A stretch of DNA of 64,000 nt from Eretmocerus hayati. Taxonomy: Eukaryota > Arthropoda > Insecta > Hymenoptera > Aphelinidae. The notes under the pieces were generated by a model. It had not been told where the DNA came from. It saw only the letters and a program-made list of their open reading frames with translations, and did no database searches. The stretch covers positions 57,042,454 to 57,106,453 of the forward strand of contig CM056742.1 of the NCBI GenBank assembly GCA_029851415.1, given 5' to 3'. The position numbers were made by a program, and so were the translations under genes. Every line of letters begins with the position of its first letter. Position 1 is the first letter of the stretch. Below, piece by piece: positions 11,761-24,560 of the stretch.

Positions 11761-12440
11761 ACGTCTCGACTGCGACTATAATAACGTTAAGCAGGGTCTC
11801 CCCTGTTTTGGGCCCTATGATCGAGTTTTCTGATTCATTATCGATTCCCTATCATCTCAGAAGACTCATGTGTACCCTGCTCAACGTCAGACAGGTTTCC
11901 GTATGCGATGGAATTTTTTCCTCCGCATGTTATTGTACAGAGGTAGCTCAGTCTATCATATATTTCTCATCTCGCCCCGCTCCAGGTCTCATCCGCCTCA
12001 GGCCCAAATATCGGTTTCCTCTTTGTCTCGGGACTATCTCGACTTTATCTTTCGAGAGTAATAAAAAAGTAATAAAATCCCATGTAGTTCTGAGTGTCCT
12101 CAAAGCTATGCCTGTATATGGTGTTCGCTAGCGTAAGCTTACGCTAGCGAAAACTATCATATTTCAGCTGAATCATATCACACGCATATTTTGAGGACAT
12201 ATTCTGAGAGTAATAAAAAAGTAATAAAAAATGAGCTATTGCACATCCCCGTACGATCTTTCCCCGGCCACGTGTTCGCTAGCGTAAGCTTCCGCTAGCG
12301 AAAACTCTCGTATTTCGGGCCCATGACCGGTAATAAATTTTTTTCTTTGGTAATAAATTAGTAATAAAATAGTAATAAAAAGTGAAATTGGTTTGGGCCC
12401 GATTCGTGAGTTAGTGTTCGCTAGCTTCAGGTACCCTTCA
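11761..12440. repeat. Degenerate repeat with 28-bp palindromes and AGTAATAAAA blocks
   Basis: A perfect 28-bp palindrome built on TTCGCTAGCG...CGCTAGCGAA with an AAGCTT centre lies at 12124-12151. A second copy with one mismatch lies at 12275-12302, and a broken half copy near 12416. Each is preceded by AGTAATAAAAAAGTAATAAAA-like blocks (about 12054, 12205, 12340-12380), so the underlying unit is about 150 bp. Short ORFs at 11808-12131 have no recognisable content. Confidence 0.7.
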
Positions 12441-14220
12441 ATATTCGCAAAAAAGCTCCATTGACGTCATGTGACTGACAAAAGGGCCTAACCGCCACTA
12501 AGCCCTTTTTTTGAATTTTATAAAAGGGCCTAATGGCGTTTACGCCCTTTGCGATCCATGGCAGTTTTCAAGGCTTTTCGAAGAACGAGTTCGTGGGGGT
12601 CATAGATCATGGTTCAAAGGTTCTAAAAAGCGACAGGGGGGGAGGGCCTCTGCCATTGGGCCCCTCTTCCACGCGGACCCTCAGTTCTGACTGTGTTCGT
12701 GTTCAGCGGTCCTGAAAACCCCCAAGTACAGGTTTCCAGCCTGAAATATGTGGATTGGTGTATATTGATCCAAGTTGTAATGTTATTCTTTACTAGTTCC
12801 ACGATTTCCATCTAATTCTCACGAAGACCTTGGAATCAAGATACGGACGGGCCTAACCGGCCTCAGATTCGGATTCAGCGGGCCAGACTACAAAAGAGGA
12901 AGTAGGTCGGATCAAATGGACAAATACTTCTTTCGTTCTCGTGTGCCGGTGTAATTATGAATTCTCGTGGGCACTGGCTACGGTGTACCTCGATAATCGC
13001 GAGCTTGGTCATATTTCTATCTGGAGATTAACTCGTCAAGATAGCAGATAATAGCCTCATTCCTCGACTTGGGAATTTGAGATGCTTCCCGATGGGATTC
13101 GTCGTGGATTTCCATCTTCCGACCTCGATCGGTCAACTTTCGATTCGTTCCGAGGTCGACGCCGTGTCGGTATAACGCGAATCAGTCTTCTGCGCGTGAA
13201 TGAACGCTGGACCTTAGAACGAACGTAAGCTAGCATCAGAAGCAGATCGATTCACTTCACCATTCTTGGAAAGTGTTCATACTTTTAGCAAGAGTACGAT
13301 CTTGTTGTTCGTACTCTTGCTGGTGTAACGGTAATCAAATGCTAATTGTTGATAGCCCTCTAGTGAAAGAGTCACCTCCCTGCTTAAAGGAACTGAGTCG
13401 TCTGGGATGAGTCGGCTCAGCCAAGTCGGCACAGCTGTCTCGGATAGCCGACTTCGCTCAAGTGACTCGGCTCCATCTAGTTCTCTCAAAACTTGTGTCT
13501 AGATTGCAACCAAAAAAGCCAGTTGTATGGACGAAAAGTTCATCGATAAAGGTCGACCAGAAAAACAGGAAATACAATTTGGGCGCGGTTCCCCATTCCC
13601 GATTATTCTGGCCAAGGCCGGGGCACGAATCTACAATCTCGTGACTACAAGTCCAGCACTTTACCTTGTGGCCAGCAAAGAAGGTTGGTGGATATGCGGT
13701 GAGAGGCATGCCCAAAGCGTAGGTTGCTATAGCTATACATAGAGTATGGCGGATCGCTATGAGCGATCTATGTGTAAGAGTTTCGTTGCTCACATATAAG
13801 AGTTTCCATGGAACTTTCAACTATTGACCCTGATCCGAAATAGAAGAAAAATTTTCCATTGTAAACGTTTAAAATGGGTTTTATCTGATTCTTAGACCTT
13901 GAGAACGTGTGAGGAGAGTGGTGCCATTCGCCTCCAAGCCAAGGTATCCGGTTCTGAACGACAAGTACGGAATTTCACTCTTGGAACATTTGTGAATCAA
14001 CCACAATCGAATAGATTAGGTTCAAAACATTGTCTGGACGATTGATAGGGACTATATTTCACCTGGCTTAATTTTAATATCGATTCTATCACTGGTTTCT
14101 CCGAAATTCCATGTAAATTTCCAAAATCGAGTCACGAGCTATGAGTTTCATTTCAATTTCTAGAGTATCCTGTGATGTAATTTTGTTCATACATCAGCCG
14201 TGTCCTACACTGTAGAAAAT
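12441..14220. other. Unassigned sequence with small hairpins
   Basis: No gene recognised. Hairpins seen: AAAAGGGC/GCCCTTTT at about 12480-12510 and a related AAAGGGC/GCCCTTT at about 12524-12550; a perfect 13-bp stem at 13287-13299 with 13309-13321 (AGCAAGAGTACGA and complement); and GATCGCT/AGCGATC near 13752. The minus ORF 13820-13458 (120 codons) has no motif I can name. Confidence 0.5.
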
Positions 14221-14880
14221 TGGTTGAATTTTTCATTCAACCAACTGGATGAATTTTCTATCAAGCAATGATATTCCGTGATGGATGGATGGATGATGGG
14301 TGGATGGGCGGATGAATGAATAGATGGATAGATGATTGGACGGGTGATGTGTGGATGGATAGGTGGATAGATGAATGGATGGACATATCACCCATTCATC
14401 CATCCATCCAACCACCAATCGACCCATCAACTATCCATTGACTATTCATCCATCATGCATCCGTCCATTATCCACCCATCATCCACGACTCCATCGATAC
14501 ATCCATCCGTCCACCCACCATTCATTCCTCGATCCATCCATCGACCTCATCCATCATCCATCCATCAAACATCGATCCATCATCCATCAGTCTACCCCTC
14601 CATTCACCCTTATTTACCGATATGACCATCCACCTTATTCCACCCCTCAGACGTAGGCAACCTGATATTCAGTAATCGCACAGACAGATTGTGATAATCC
14701 TCATTGGTTGAATATTCAACCAAATTGGTTGAATTTCTCATTCAACCAACTGGTCCAAGTTTTCATTCAACCAGTGGTTGAAGTATCCATCCAATCAGTG
14801 GTTGAGGTTTCCATCTAACCAGTGGTTGACTTTCGCCAACCAGTGATTGAATGAAAACTTCAACCATTTGGTTCTAGTTT
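14221..14880. repeat. GATG/CATC microsatellite that switches strand, flanked by TTGAA-CAACC repeats
   Basis: From 14280 to about 14390 the plus strand is GATG/GGAT-rich. From about 14391 to 14610 it becomes CATC-rich, so the tetranucleotide run inverts in the middle and could fold back. Outside it, at 14220-14260 and again at 14703-14870, short units of the type GGTTGAAT...ATTCAACC and AACCAGTGGTTGA recur eight or more times in both orientations. ORFs rich in His, Pro and Ser here (14371-14656) are translations of the microsatellite. Confidence 0.9.
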
Positions 14881-15896
14881 CTCAGAAAAATTTTACAGTT
14901 TATGTAGAGATCAAGAAATTCGCGATACCATCACATTCAGGGGCTTATTGAGCTCACCATCGGGATTCAAATATTCCTCCGCAGCTTCTCACAGAAATAC
15001 CGATCAACAATTGCAACTCAAAACAGTGCGGGTACATCTTTTTTGTGGTGAAGGAAAAACAGTTCAACATTCCAATCCTGTGCTTCACGTCTCCTGAGTA
15101 TGCTATCGAAAAATGACCATTTTCAGAGCCAGTGGCGCGATAAATTCATGAGCTCTGAAGCTTTATGAGATTTGTCTGGATCAAAGCACACTCACGAACC
15201 GAACGAGATTCGATTCGTCTCCTTTTAACTTTAAAAACTCATTGCTCAATTCTCCGTTTTGCACGAGGTATTCAATCATTATTGTAAACAATAGCCACAG
15301 AAACTTTTTCCACAAAACCCGGTTACATCGATGAGTGAGAGCTAATATCATAGCCAAATCAGCGCACACTTCTGAATCACATATCTTTTCAAAATACGAG
15401 ATTAGTAGATGGATATATCATTTCAGCAAAGTATTTGAGAGATAGGTATTCTTGTTACAGCATTTCCAATCTCGAAAATCGCGTTAGTTTGTCTGTAAAC
15501 TACCCAAAAATCATATTTTGCGGTGCTGCTGTTGACAAATCAGGATGCGTTGCAACGAGAAAGAATGTAGTCCATATTGAATGATGCCGAATACACCACA
15601 ATGCCACTCCTGCGCACTCTCAATAGTTCAGAACACTTCCGGAACACTGCAGTAACACAGAAGTCGAAAGTTCTGTGGAAACTCTTATATACATTCATCA
15701 TATATGATAGCGAAAGCAGAAGATTGTCGCGTCACTCCTCACCTATATGCAGATGACGAGCGAGGGCAAGCGGGCGTGGAGCAGGATCTATTTACACTGA
15801 GGATTTTCTCTCAATCTTGCTGTTGTGCAGAGAAGGGCTTTGGAGGTGCTGGATATTGCCATAGGGCTTCTGTGACCTAATTGTGCACGACGCACA
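14881..15896. other. Unassigned sequence
   Basis: No gene, strong repeat or RNA structure recognised. The minus ORF 15369-15181 (62 codons) has no supporting feature. Confidence 0.4.
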
Positions 15897-17265
15897 CTAG
15901 GAACATAGACAAATTTTTTCCGGACCATCTCTCACAACCGAACCAGGCAAGCTTTGACCAAGTGAGTTAGCTCGATGACTTCGTCAACTCTTCGTCTTCG
16001 GAGGAAAAGTTCTCAAATTAGTGACGGATCAATATTTTTCCCGTGATAGTAGTGAATCTAAAGAAAAATCTGCACCCGGCAGGCTCACGTCAACTTTGGG
16101 TCGATGTAGAGACCTGAATTTTCACTCGATCGAGGTGAAATTTTGAACACCCTCCCAGTTCGATAGGGATAAGGGGATAATGCGGTCAAAAATGGGATTA
16201 TAATGATAGTCTTATCATTATAATCTTTTTCCATTTTTTGGCCAAAATTAATCAAATTTTATATGGATCGATAGAGAAAAATGTTTTCAATGCAGAAATG
16301 TGATGGCCGGGACCGCCTTGAGTAATAAATGACCCTTATAAAGTCATTACGGAATCTTCTATCCAATTCTTGACTAATCAAAATGATTGGATTAATCACA
16401 CTCTGATGATGGAATATGCTTACTGATATCAAGCCGATCATTTAGAAACTTGAATGGTCGAAATCGGCTAATATCTGATAAGATAATATCGATTGTAGTG
16501 ATATCGCCGATCATCATTTTTTATAGTTAATCTTATCCGATTTCTCCCATTCAAATTTGTAAGTGATCAGCCTAGTATGAGCAAACAGATTCTGCAATCA
16601 GAATGGCGGTGATTTCATTATTTCGATTACTCAGATATTGGCTGGAGTTAGTTCATAGTGGCTTTATGAAGGTTGTTTATGACCCGAGCCTGGCTGCAGA
16701 CTCATATTTTCCGGCGGGATTTACCGATGGTATCGGTCCGATATGCCTCTAAAAGTCAAACCGCGAGGTTCACTACTTCTGTGTCGGCTTCTCTTAGAGG
16801 GTTGAAAGTCCTTTTGTAATATCATGCAATAGTCAGAAAGTCTAGCCCATTACATTTCTGCATTGAAAAAATTTTTCTCTATCGATCCATATAAAATTTG
16901 ATTAATTCTGGCCAAAAAATGGAAAAACGTTATAATGATGAGACTATCATTATAATCCCTCTTTCGACCGCATTATCCCCTTTTCCCTATCGAACTGGGA
17001 GTGTGTTCAAAATTTCACCTCGATCGAGTGAAAATTCAGGTATCTACATCGACCCAAAGTTGAAGTGAGCCTGACGGGTGCAGATTTTTCTTTAGATTCA
17101 CTACTATCACGGGAAAAATATTGATCCGTCACTAGTTTGAGAACTTTTCCTTTGAAGAGGAAGAGTTGACGAAGACATCGAGCTAACTCACTTGGTCGAA
17201 GCTTGCCCGGTTCGGTTGTGAGGGATGGTCCGGAAAAAATGTGTATATGTTCCCAGTGTACGACG
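15897..17265. mobile_element. 1.37-kb foldback element with arms of about 415 bp
   Basis: The left arm (15897-16308) and right arm (about 16843-17265) are inverted copies that can be followed base by base with scattered differences. The outer ends are ACGACGCACACT on the left and the complement of ACGTCGTACACT on the right. Each arm contains a perfect or near-perfect internal hairpin (left arm GATTATAATGATA 16196-16208 / 16213-16225). The 534-bp centre (16309-16842) has no gene. The minus ORF 17330-17007 is translation of the arm. I could not identify a clear target duplication. Confidence 0.85.
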
Positions 17266-17348
17266 TGGCTGTGGCTGTGGATGAAACATAGACATAGAAG
17301 TATAGACTGCGGGTTCGGTATACCGGCCATTGTCCACTAGCCTCTACA

Positions 17349-17430
17349 ATGAGAGTGAGAGAGACACAACATAGGTGATGCGTTTTGAAATTGCCGACCT
17401 TTGTAGCATGTTGTCTCTCTTGCTCTCATG
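17349..17430. repeat. Inverted repeat, 23-bp arms
   Basis: ATGAGAGTGAGAGAGACA followed by CAACAT pairs with ATGTTG then TCTCTCTTGCTCTCAT, with a loop of about 35 nt. It could be a tiny MITE or hairpin. Confidence 0.6.
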
Positions 17431-17920
17431 CAAAGGTCTGTCTCTAGCGGTCAACGGCGGAGATACGGCACCCGCAGTCTATCCTCCTACATCCATGGGA
17501 TGAAATGATTGTCAGAATAATAACCTCTTTGAGGCTGTCAAGCATCTATGATGCTGCTGTAGTTTTCCATCAGTGCAGTTATTTTGTGACGAATCATGTA
17601 TTCCTGATTCCATAATGCAGAACATCTGATTGGATAATTACTATGGGGTTCTATACTTTATCATGAGTTACGTTGTCATGAGATTCTGTAGAATCTAAGA
17701 TCAGCCGTGCCAGATCAGTTGGTTTCCCACCAACTCATTTTCATTCTGTAGCTCTTGCCAAACAAGAGTTGAGAAGAAATAGATACACTCCTTCACCTCG
17801 ATCAGCAAAGATAATTTTGAATTTTTCAAGATTATATCTTGTGCTTGAGTTGTATGGATTCTTGAAGATATAGATATGACACTCTCGATTTGGTCGAGCA
17901 AGGATGTTTTTCATTATTGT

Positions 17921-17960
17921 CTACGTTTTGCCCGTCTAATATACACGGGCCTCTCCAGGA
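17921..17960 (-). ncRNA. Degenerate hammerhead-ribozyme-like motif of the minus-strand Penelope-like element
   Basis: On the minus strand, CCTGGAGAG is followed by a perfect six-pair stem (GCCCGT ... ACGGGC) and then AAAACGTAG. This matches, position for position, the better preserved motif at 33681-33715 (CCTGATGAG, stem, GAAACGTAG). The CUGAUGA box is changed to CUGGAGA and the GAAA box to AAAA, so cleavage activity is unlikely. It lies on the 3' side of the reverse-transcriptase remnant, where Penelope-like elements are known to carry hammerhead motifs. Confidence 0.6.
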
Positions 17961-18699
17961 CTAGACTAATTTTCACAGCGGCGACTACATAGATTCCCTT
18001 TTTGTATCTAAGATACACGTCAAACACAGCACACAATACACTGAAAAAGGAGCAAGAGATCAGGGAAAGATAGTGCGAGACTTCTTAACAAATAACTGAA
18101 TTGAATAAAACTCAACTTTTGTGTTTGGATGTCGCCCACTGGAGACAGAGCATCGTGCGCGAGTGATGCGCGACGACAACTCATATATGTTTGCAGGGGC
18201 TGTCGGTGTGCGTAAGAGTTGCGGACCCGGTGATCAAGAGTATGTAAGGTTGTACGTGAATCATCTGTTTCGATCATGTAAACTCTAAATCGTTCATTCA
18301 CGATCCTGCTCTGATCTTATCCATGGAAGCTTCGTACACATTCTCCAAGTACATCGTGTCTCGCATCCTGCTGTGTGTGTTGTCTCTTCGGTGAATATAT
18401 AAAATTCAAAGAAATTCTCTGTTTTTTTCATGCACTCCGAAATCTAAAATTCTAGCATTCCGGAAATCTATTCCATGACCATGTTCCGATTAATGTACAG
18501 CCAAAACTGATTTGGATTCTCCTTTTTCTACATGACCTTCGTGCTCACTCACTCGTACATGTCATTGTCATTCGGTCTGACTTATATGAATGGCATTGGC
18601 ATCTTTGCAGTCAATTTTCTGTGTTTTGCGAATTTTATCTTTGCCAAGAGTGGAAGAATTGACTTTATGAGATGGGATGAAAACTGGGATCGGGTCATG

Positions 18700-19760
18700 T
18701 TGTTTTATGATAGCTGGGATTTTTGATTCCAGCTGTTGAAAAATCGAAAAGAATATTCTTGACTATAACCTCATAGCCTTCTGCTGTATGAGCTTTTCAC
18801 GTGAGTTAGATGAGTTTTCTATCTAATGAAGCCGTTTTGAGATGCACGCCTCTATGGAGTTGGATGGGTGACCATTCTGTCTCAACTGAACTCTGACGAT
18901 GTCAAAGTTTTCTTTGTGATATTTTTGGTTCGAAAGTCTCATGCATTTGTCAACCAAATTCGATATCATTGCTCTTTTCTGATTGAGAGGATGATGTGAC
19001 AAGAAATGTACAAAATGGCCTGATGGAGTGGGCTTACGGTACCAATTCGTGCTGGATATTTGATCTGGAATTTTTTTACGCGCAAGTCTAGGGCGGTGAT
19101 ACTATCTTCCTGGTCTTCGTGTTCTACTGTGAATTGGAGGTGACTGCTATAACTATTGAAGGTATCCAGACCATGGTCAATCTTATCCTTCTGAGTAATA
19201 GCCAAAGAATCGTCTACGTATCGATAGTGAAATATAACATCGATTCTGGAGACTTCAAGGCAGTGCAATTCGAGTTTATCCAAGGCCATTTCCACAAACT
19301 ACGGGCTTATTTGTACCAACAAACTTATTTGTTGGTACAAATAAGCAGAAACTCATTTGTACCATCCACCGTTGAATTAAAAGGGAGTTAAATTGAGTAA
19401 AAATATAATGCCGTCAAGAAATTCATATTTTGATATTCCACCACCAAACGCGGCTTCTAAATATTCCCATATCTCTTTAACAGCTGGAACTATGATTGAA
19501 TGATCCAAGTTTGGGAAAAGAGAGACTATGTCTAGAGACTTCGTACGGAAGTCTTTTGGTATCGGTCTACTTGTTATGAGTTCTTTAGCGTTGAGGCTCT
19601 TTCTTATTGGATGTGATGGCTTTGGGATAAATTTGTTGAAAAGTTGAGCAAGGCATTCATCTAGGTGGTATAGAGGACCACCTCGTGAAAGCGTGAAACA
19701 CCTAGCGTCGTCCCACGTCTGGATGGTATGGAGATTTCAGCCCAGGGCAGGTATTAACCT
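18700..19760 (-). pseudogene. Penelope-like element reverse transcriptase, decayed
   Basis: Minus-strand translation shows reverse transcriptase motifs in order but in different frames. At about 19550-19430 there is SLDIVSLFPN with a preceding conserved stretch ending in FRTK. At 19295-18966 there is the catalytic YRYVDDSLAI followed by FTVEHE...ITALDLRV. This motif order (SLD.VSLF.N, then Y.DD, then FT.E.E.....LD) is that of Penelope-like elements. Multiple stops and frame changes, plus a perfect hairpin at 19305-19346 inside the domain, show it is dead. Sequence from about 18950 down to 18000 should correspond to the C-terminal part and 3' region but is too degraded to assign. Confidence 0.75.
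19305..19346. repeat. Perfect 19-bp inverted repeat with a 4-nt loop inside the RT remnant
   Basis: Arms 19305-19323 and 19328-19346 (GCTTATTTGTACCAACAAA and its exact complement) flank CTTA. It sits between the SLDIVSLFPN and YVDD parts of the dead reverse transcriptase and is either a tiny insertion or a local inverted duplication. Confidence 0.85.
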
Positions 19761-21594
19761 ATGGAATCCCAGATGCAGGGATGAGACTAGAAATATTGAA
19801 TAAAACCTCACGGATTTCATGAGGAATGACTAGATTCCATGGATGTATCATGATCGGTCAACATGTTCATCATGAAGGGTGGGTCACATTCAATTCATTC
19901 ATTCCATCCTCCCATTATGTAGCGAGCCTCTATCTTCATTCGTAAAGTGCTGCCACCAGGCGCAGTAGCGTACGCTCCAGACTCCTAAACGCTATAAGGC
20001 GTCCGTGCAAGCTGAATTCCATATGCATACCACTCAAATTCTCTCCTCATTTCGGTCGAGCGACGAGAGGTCGAACACCCATCATCACCTGATTTGTGCT
20101 CGTCAACTCGTCGTTAATCTTCAATCAAGAGATAGTCTGTTCCGAAATGAACAATACTCTGCTTATACTATTAGTTACAAAGTACTTGCCGCCGAATCAT
20201 TTCCATTCATCTTCGATACTCGCAATCTGGGCTGAGCTATGGACTGTCGGATAAGAGTGGAATTCAACAATGCTCCTTTGAGTCTATCTTGATATTGGAA
20301 CCTAAAGATTTCTGCGTACAACAAACATCGTCGGGGTGCGTACCCTGCAAACCATTATCACTATCAAAACGATTCTTATTGTCTCAAAAATAGCTCTTAG
20401 CAGTAGATAACTCAACCAGCAAGTTACTGGAGGATCACACCACTCATAAATTCGTACATACGAGATCGAGGACGATTCAAGGGAGTCGGAAATGATGGTC
20501 AAATAACTCACATCACCACTGTCTAATTGATGCTGCAGGCAAGAATGAGTCTATGAGATACTCACTTTGCATCGGAGAGGATCGATTCATTCCATGAATC
20601 TCATTGTTTCCTGATGTCACATTATTGTGTTCATCCTCCTTCCGTCCATGACTTCCATCGTCCCTCAACTCTCTCCCTTCTGGCGTGAACTGTCTTGCAT
20701 CTAAATTCGATTGATTAGTATTCCGTGTTGGATCACAAGTGATGCACGAAGCTTGGGATGGTGGGTCACCCATCCCTGGTATGCTGGAGCTTACTCTATA
20801 TAAATGGCGTTGGGATGATTTCTTCAAGGGAGCTCCGATGAAAAATCTATTGCGTGAAAGGATAATTTCATATTATACTTCAGTAGGTATCTCTCGTTAT
20901 CTTAATACCGCCATTGACAGTAGATTGAATTTGTGATGATGACATCACTCGAGATTGTGAGAAGTAGGTGGGATTGGTTCGCATATGCTGCCTGTGATGT
21001 TGAGGAAGGCAAAGCGGAGAGCCATCCAAGGAAGATGTCACGGTGAAATGGGCCATCTTCTCCGTCTCTTCCTGTTACGGTATATCACATTCTCAAAGAT
21101 CCCCCCGTAGGTGATGGAAGATATGAACAAACACCCCCTCCCCGTGAGTTACCCCTTTAGTTGCCTGGTCGAAGAAACCAAGAGTTTATTTCCAGACCAA
21201 TGAAGCTCATTAACGATCAGGGCTATAGTGATTATCAGGGCTTTCCACAGAACGAGGCGAGGTGAGAGTCAACGCAGTGTCAACCTCGTCTCGAACAGCA
21301 TCCTTGCGGACTCGTCTCGGGCTCGGTCTAGCCTCGATTTTGTCGCGGTTTCGGCAGAGCTCTCGGTAATAACTTGAAAGAAGAAAAAATGTGCATAACA
21401 ACCACGTGCGTGGGAAAATGGAACCCACACTTACATGAGTTTGATATTGACTCCTCGTGGTAGAAAAATAAGATAAGTGTGCCCAACTTGCTCCTACTGA
21501 TTCATTCTCGCAACAACTCTGGTTTACTTCGCTACTCTGGCTCATCTCAATGTTTCCCAACGTACTCTAAGGCAATGCGGTCACCGTGCACTGT
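19761..21594. other. Unassigned sequence
   Basis: The 5' part of the decayed Penelope-like element may extend to about 20000. Beyond that I recognise nothing. Small ORFs (minus 20827-20513, minus 21560-21210) have no motif. Confidence 0.4.
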
Positions 21595-21625
21595 GTACGC
21601 TGAAAATTATTTGCACTTCCTCCCG

Positions 21626-21919
21626 TGTGACGTAGTGAGTCTCGAGCCTCCAGCCCGCGCCTCTCCCCGTCACCTGACGATGCACCAGGCGCACCGTCAG
21701 CATTTTTGACGGACAATCGCCCGTTTCCCCACCAAGTGCGATGTCGCGTCACGGACCCATCGTCGCGGACGGTGGGCCACACCGCGGACAGATCGCTTTG
21801 ACCAACCGAATAATTCACACACTCCCTCTCAACCATGAATTACCTCTCGTACATAAAAGTCACTCTTCAACACAATCACTCTTGTTCATTCTGGAGATTG
21901 AACCCCTCACCACGTTACA
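21626..21919 (+). repeat. 5' LTR
   Basis: 294 bp, TG...CA ends, roughly 90% alike by eye to the 3' copy. It is preceded by the target duplication CCCG. The minus ORF 21836-21567 is a chance frame in the LTR, repeated in the 3' LTR. Confidence 0.88.
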
Positions 21920-22479
21920 TCCCTTTTATGGTGCTAGGTGGGGTCGTTTCCCGCGAATTCAGATTTTATTTTGAAAAATTGAAAAAAAGATTTGTTTCAA
22001 AAACAATTCATATCCTGCAGTTTCGTGAGAGTGTCGTGAAAAATCAGAAGTGACCAAGAGAGAAGATAAAGGTTGAGCCAAGCAGGATCCCGCTGAGCCG
22101 CAAACCTGCCAAGCTGATCTTCAATACCTGCCCACCCGCCGGCCCAGACATCAGGAGAGAGTCATCGGAGTCCAACCTGTCGCTTCGGAATTCACCACCG
22201 AGCAGCCTCCCTACCTTTTCTGCTGACCGTGCACATTCATGCAGCTTATCGCAGCCATCAACATCAGGATCAATTGCAGCCGTTCGTTGACGTGAATACA
22301 TCTGACTTATTCCACTCTTATCTCATAAAGTGCTCTGTTTCGCGTTAGCATATATTCCCGGAGTAAAATTCAGAACACGAATTCGCGAGAGATCCAAGAT
22401 TAGTGAATCATCAACTCAAACTGCTACTTTGCGAATAGCAACCGGTAGTCTCACAAAATTGTGAGATCAAAGCCATAAT

Positions 22480-24560
22480 ATGAGCGATAATAATCACCAT
22501 GATCTAATACACTGCAGTTTTGATCGAAGTATGATGAACGAAGTTTGTAGGACCAATGCAAACGATACGAGCAACTCGCGAGATAGAGATGTGACAAGAA
22601 TGAGCCGACTTAATACACCGCAGAATCAAGGGCGTCACGTTGACCTTAAATCGCAGCTGGGATGCGGAATTGAACCCATGATCAGTGGAAATTTGTCAAA
22701 AGTAGTCCCAAATCAAAATTCCACACGGGTAGAAGTCTCAGCGAGCCATACACAGACATAATTCACAGAAAGGACAAAGGTGGAAATCTTATTCCTTGCA
22801 GAATTTCACAACCTCCAACGGATATTTATAATACGTGTCAAGATTTCTCCACAGTTTGAAATCCCCTTCACGAAAGAGATTTGGCTCGGAGATATGAGAG
22901 CAATGTTCAAGATTCAGGACAAGCATTTCTTGACGATCCAAGTCGGCTGACCTCTCCTCGCCCGGAATCTCAGAATATTCCACACCAAAATGAGCAACAG
23001 CAAGTTTTCCCACAAACCCCATGGGATTTCCCCATGAGCACAGATTATAACAGACGAAATATACAACATACATCCAGTCACCAATCGAAATGTTTCCAAG
23101 ATTGCTCTGCCCAAAACTTGCCAGCATACCACAATAAAGAGTCTAGTGTGCCATTCGTCAAGCCTAACTGTAATCTCAAAGAAACTTATTGAAAAATATT
23201 TTCGAGGAAGTCAGCTATCAAGAACTCATTGGAATGTACGAAATTTGGAATCGAATTAAATCGAAAAATCAAACCGAAATGACACAAACAAAACAGGGCC
23301 TTCAATCCTCCATGCATGATTATTGTGCACCTCCCTATGTCCATCAAACAGCCCAACACGCTCACAATATGGAGTCAAATGAAGATGGAAATCAGGGCCG
23401 TCACGAAATTTTTGATTCAACACACGCATATATTCAGTCAAATTTGATCGATTATGCTCCAGTACAAAATTCACAGAATCTGCACAAAACTAATCAGATT
23501 TAATCAAAACAGTTGATTCAAAATAACTTTGTGGAAACAAACTCAAAACAGAAATAGATGCAAGTTTCTCCGAAGCACTGAAATATATGGAAGAGTTTGA
23601 TGGAAATTTTCAAGACTTGGCAACATTTTGCAGCGCCGTGAGATATGTGGCATCACTATGTGGGAATTTTGAATCGGAAGGTATGCTTCTCATTGCTATC
23701 GACAACAAATTCAGCGGGACAGCTAAAGATTTATTTGCAGCAACAATAACTGCATATAGTTCAGTAGAAGAATTTTTGAAAGATTTAGGGGAGCAATTCA
23801 CTATAATGGACTCCTCGATGATATAATATCAGAATCGAAAGCAACCGCAAAACGAAAAGATGAATCAATAGAAGCATACGGAACGAGAGTTCAGCTGATT
23901 TTGGGTAGATTCAGAAGTTCAGCAGCATCAAAGAGGGAATATTCCAATGCAGAGAAAGAATCTCGCTGTCGCGACGCAGATGAGGTAGCTTTGACGCGAT
24001 TCGTCATCGGTATTGGAATGGAACTCGAAAGCGTAGTGCGTAGTCAGCGTCCTGGTAGCATACGTGAAGCGATAAAAATCGCGCAACAGGCAGAGTTACA
24101 GCGCAAATATTCTCCAAATGTTCAAGAAGATTCTCGTCCATTTTCGCAGCCGATTCCTCCTGTGGTTAATCAGGGAAATGTGCGCTTCTCACATTCAAGA
24201 TACGTCTGTCAGTACCGCGATCAAACGGGTCACGAGGCAAAAGGTAGCCCGAAATTGAAGTCAAATTTTGGAAAAGATGAAGTGTACATTGATCGTCCGA
24301 AGAAATATCGCGGAAAGCGCGACGGTTATCACAGCAGGGGTAGATATGGCAGAATCTGTCGCAATCATCACAAACGAGACCAGGCTGTGCAGTGCAATGA
24401 AGAAGATAATGGCCAGGTAAATTCGGTTGCTTGCCGTGATCCTCTACGAAGTCACGTAGCTGCACAAGAGCCACAAGCACTACAAGTGCAACAACAGTCA
24501 CAACCATTTTTAGTGAAATCTCAAAATTGTTCGGCACTTTGCGATAAGCATTTAAACTAA
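22480..24560 (+). pseudogene. Ty3/Gypsy-type gag, frameshifted
   Basis: Successive plus-strand fragments in different frames (22480-22761, 22881-23192, 23189-23503, 23587-23826, 23901-24560) together look like one gag. The N-terminus is rich in Asn and Gln. A capsid part at about 23587-24120 has GNFQDLATFCSAVRYVA and, later, VRSQRPGSIREAIKIAQQAE, a gag signature of insect Ty3/Gypsy elements. A broken zinc knuckle at about 24208 (CQYR...GHEAKGS) has lost two of its cysteines, and a basic tail follows. At least four frame changes make it non-functional. Similar capsid signatures occur in the gag at 42858-44264. Confidence 0.75.

Noticed and set aside
14371..14656. His/Pro/Ser-rich ORFs
   Set aside because: Direct translation of a CATC microsatellite.
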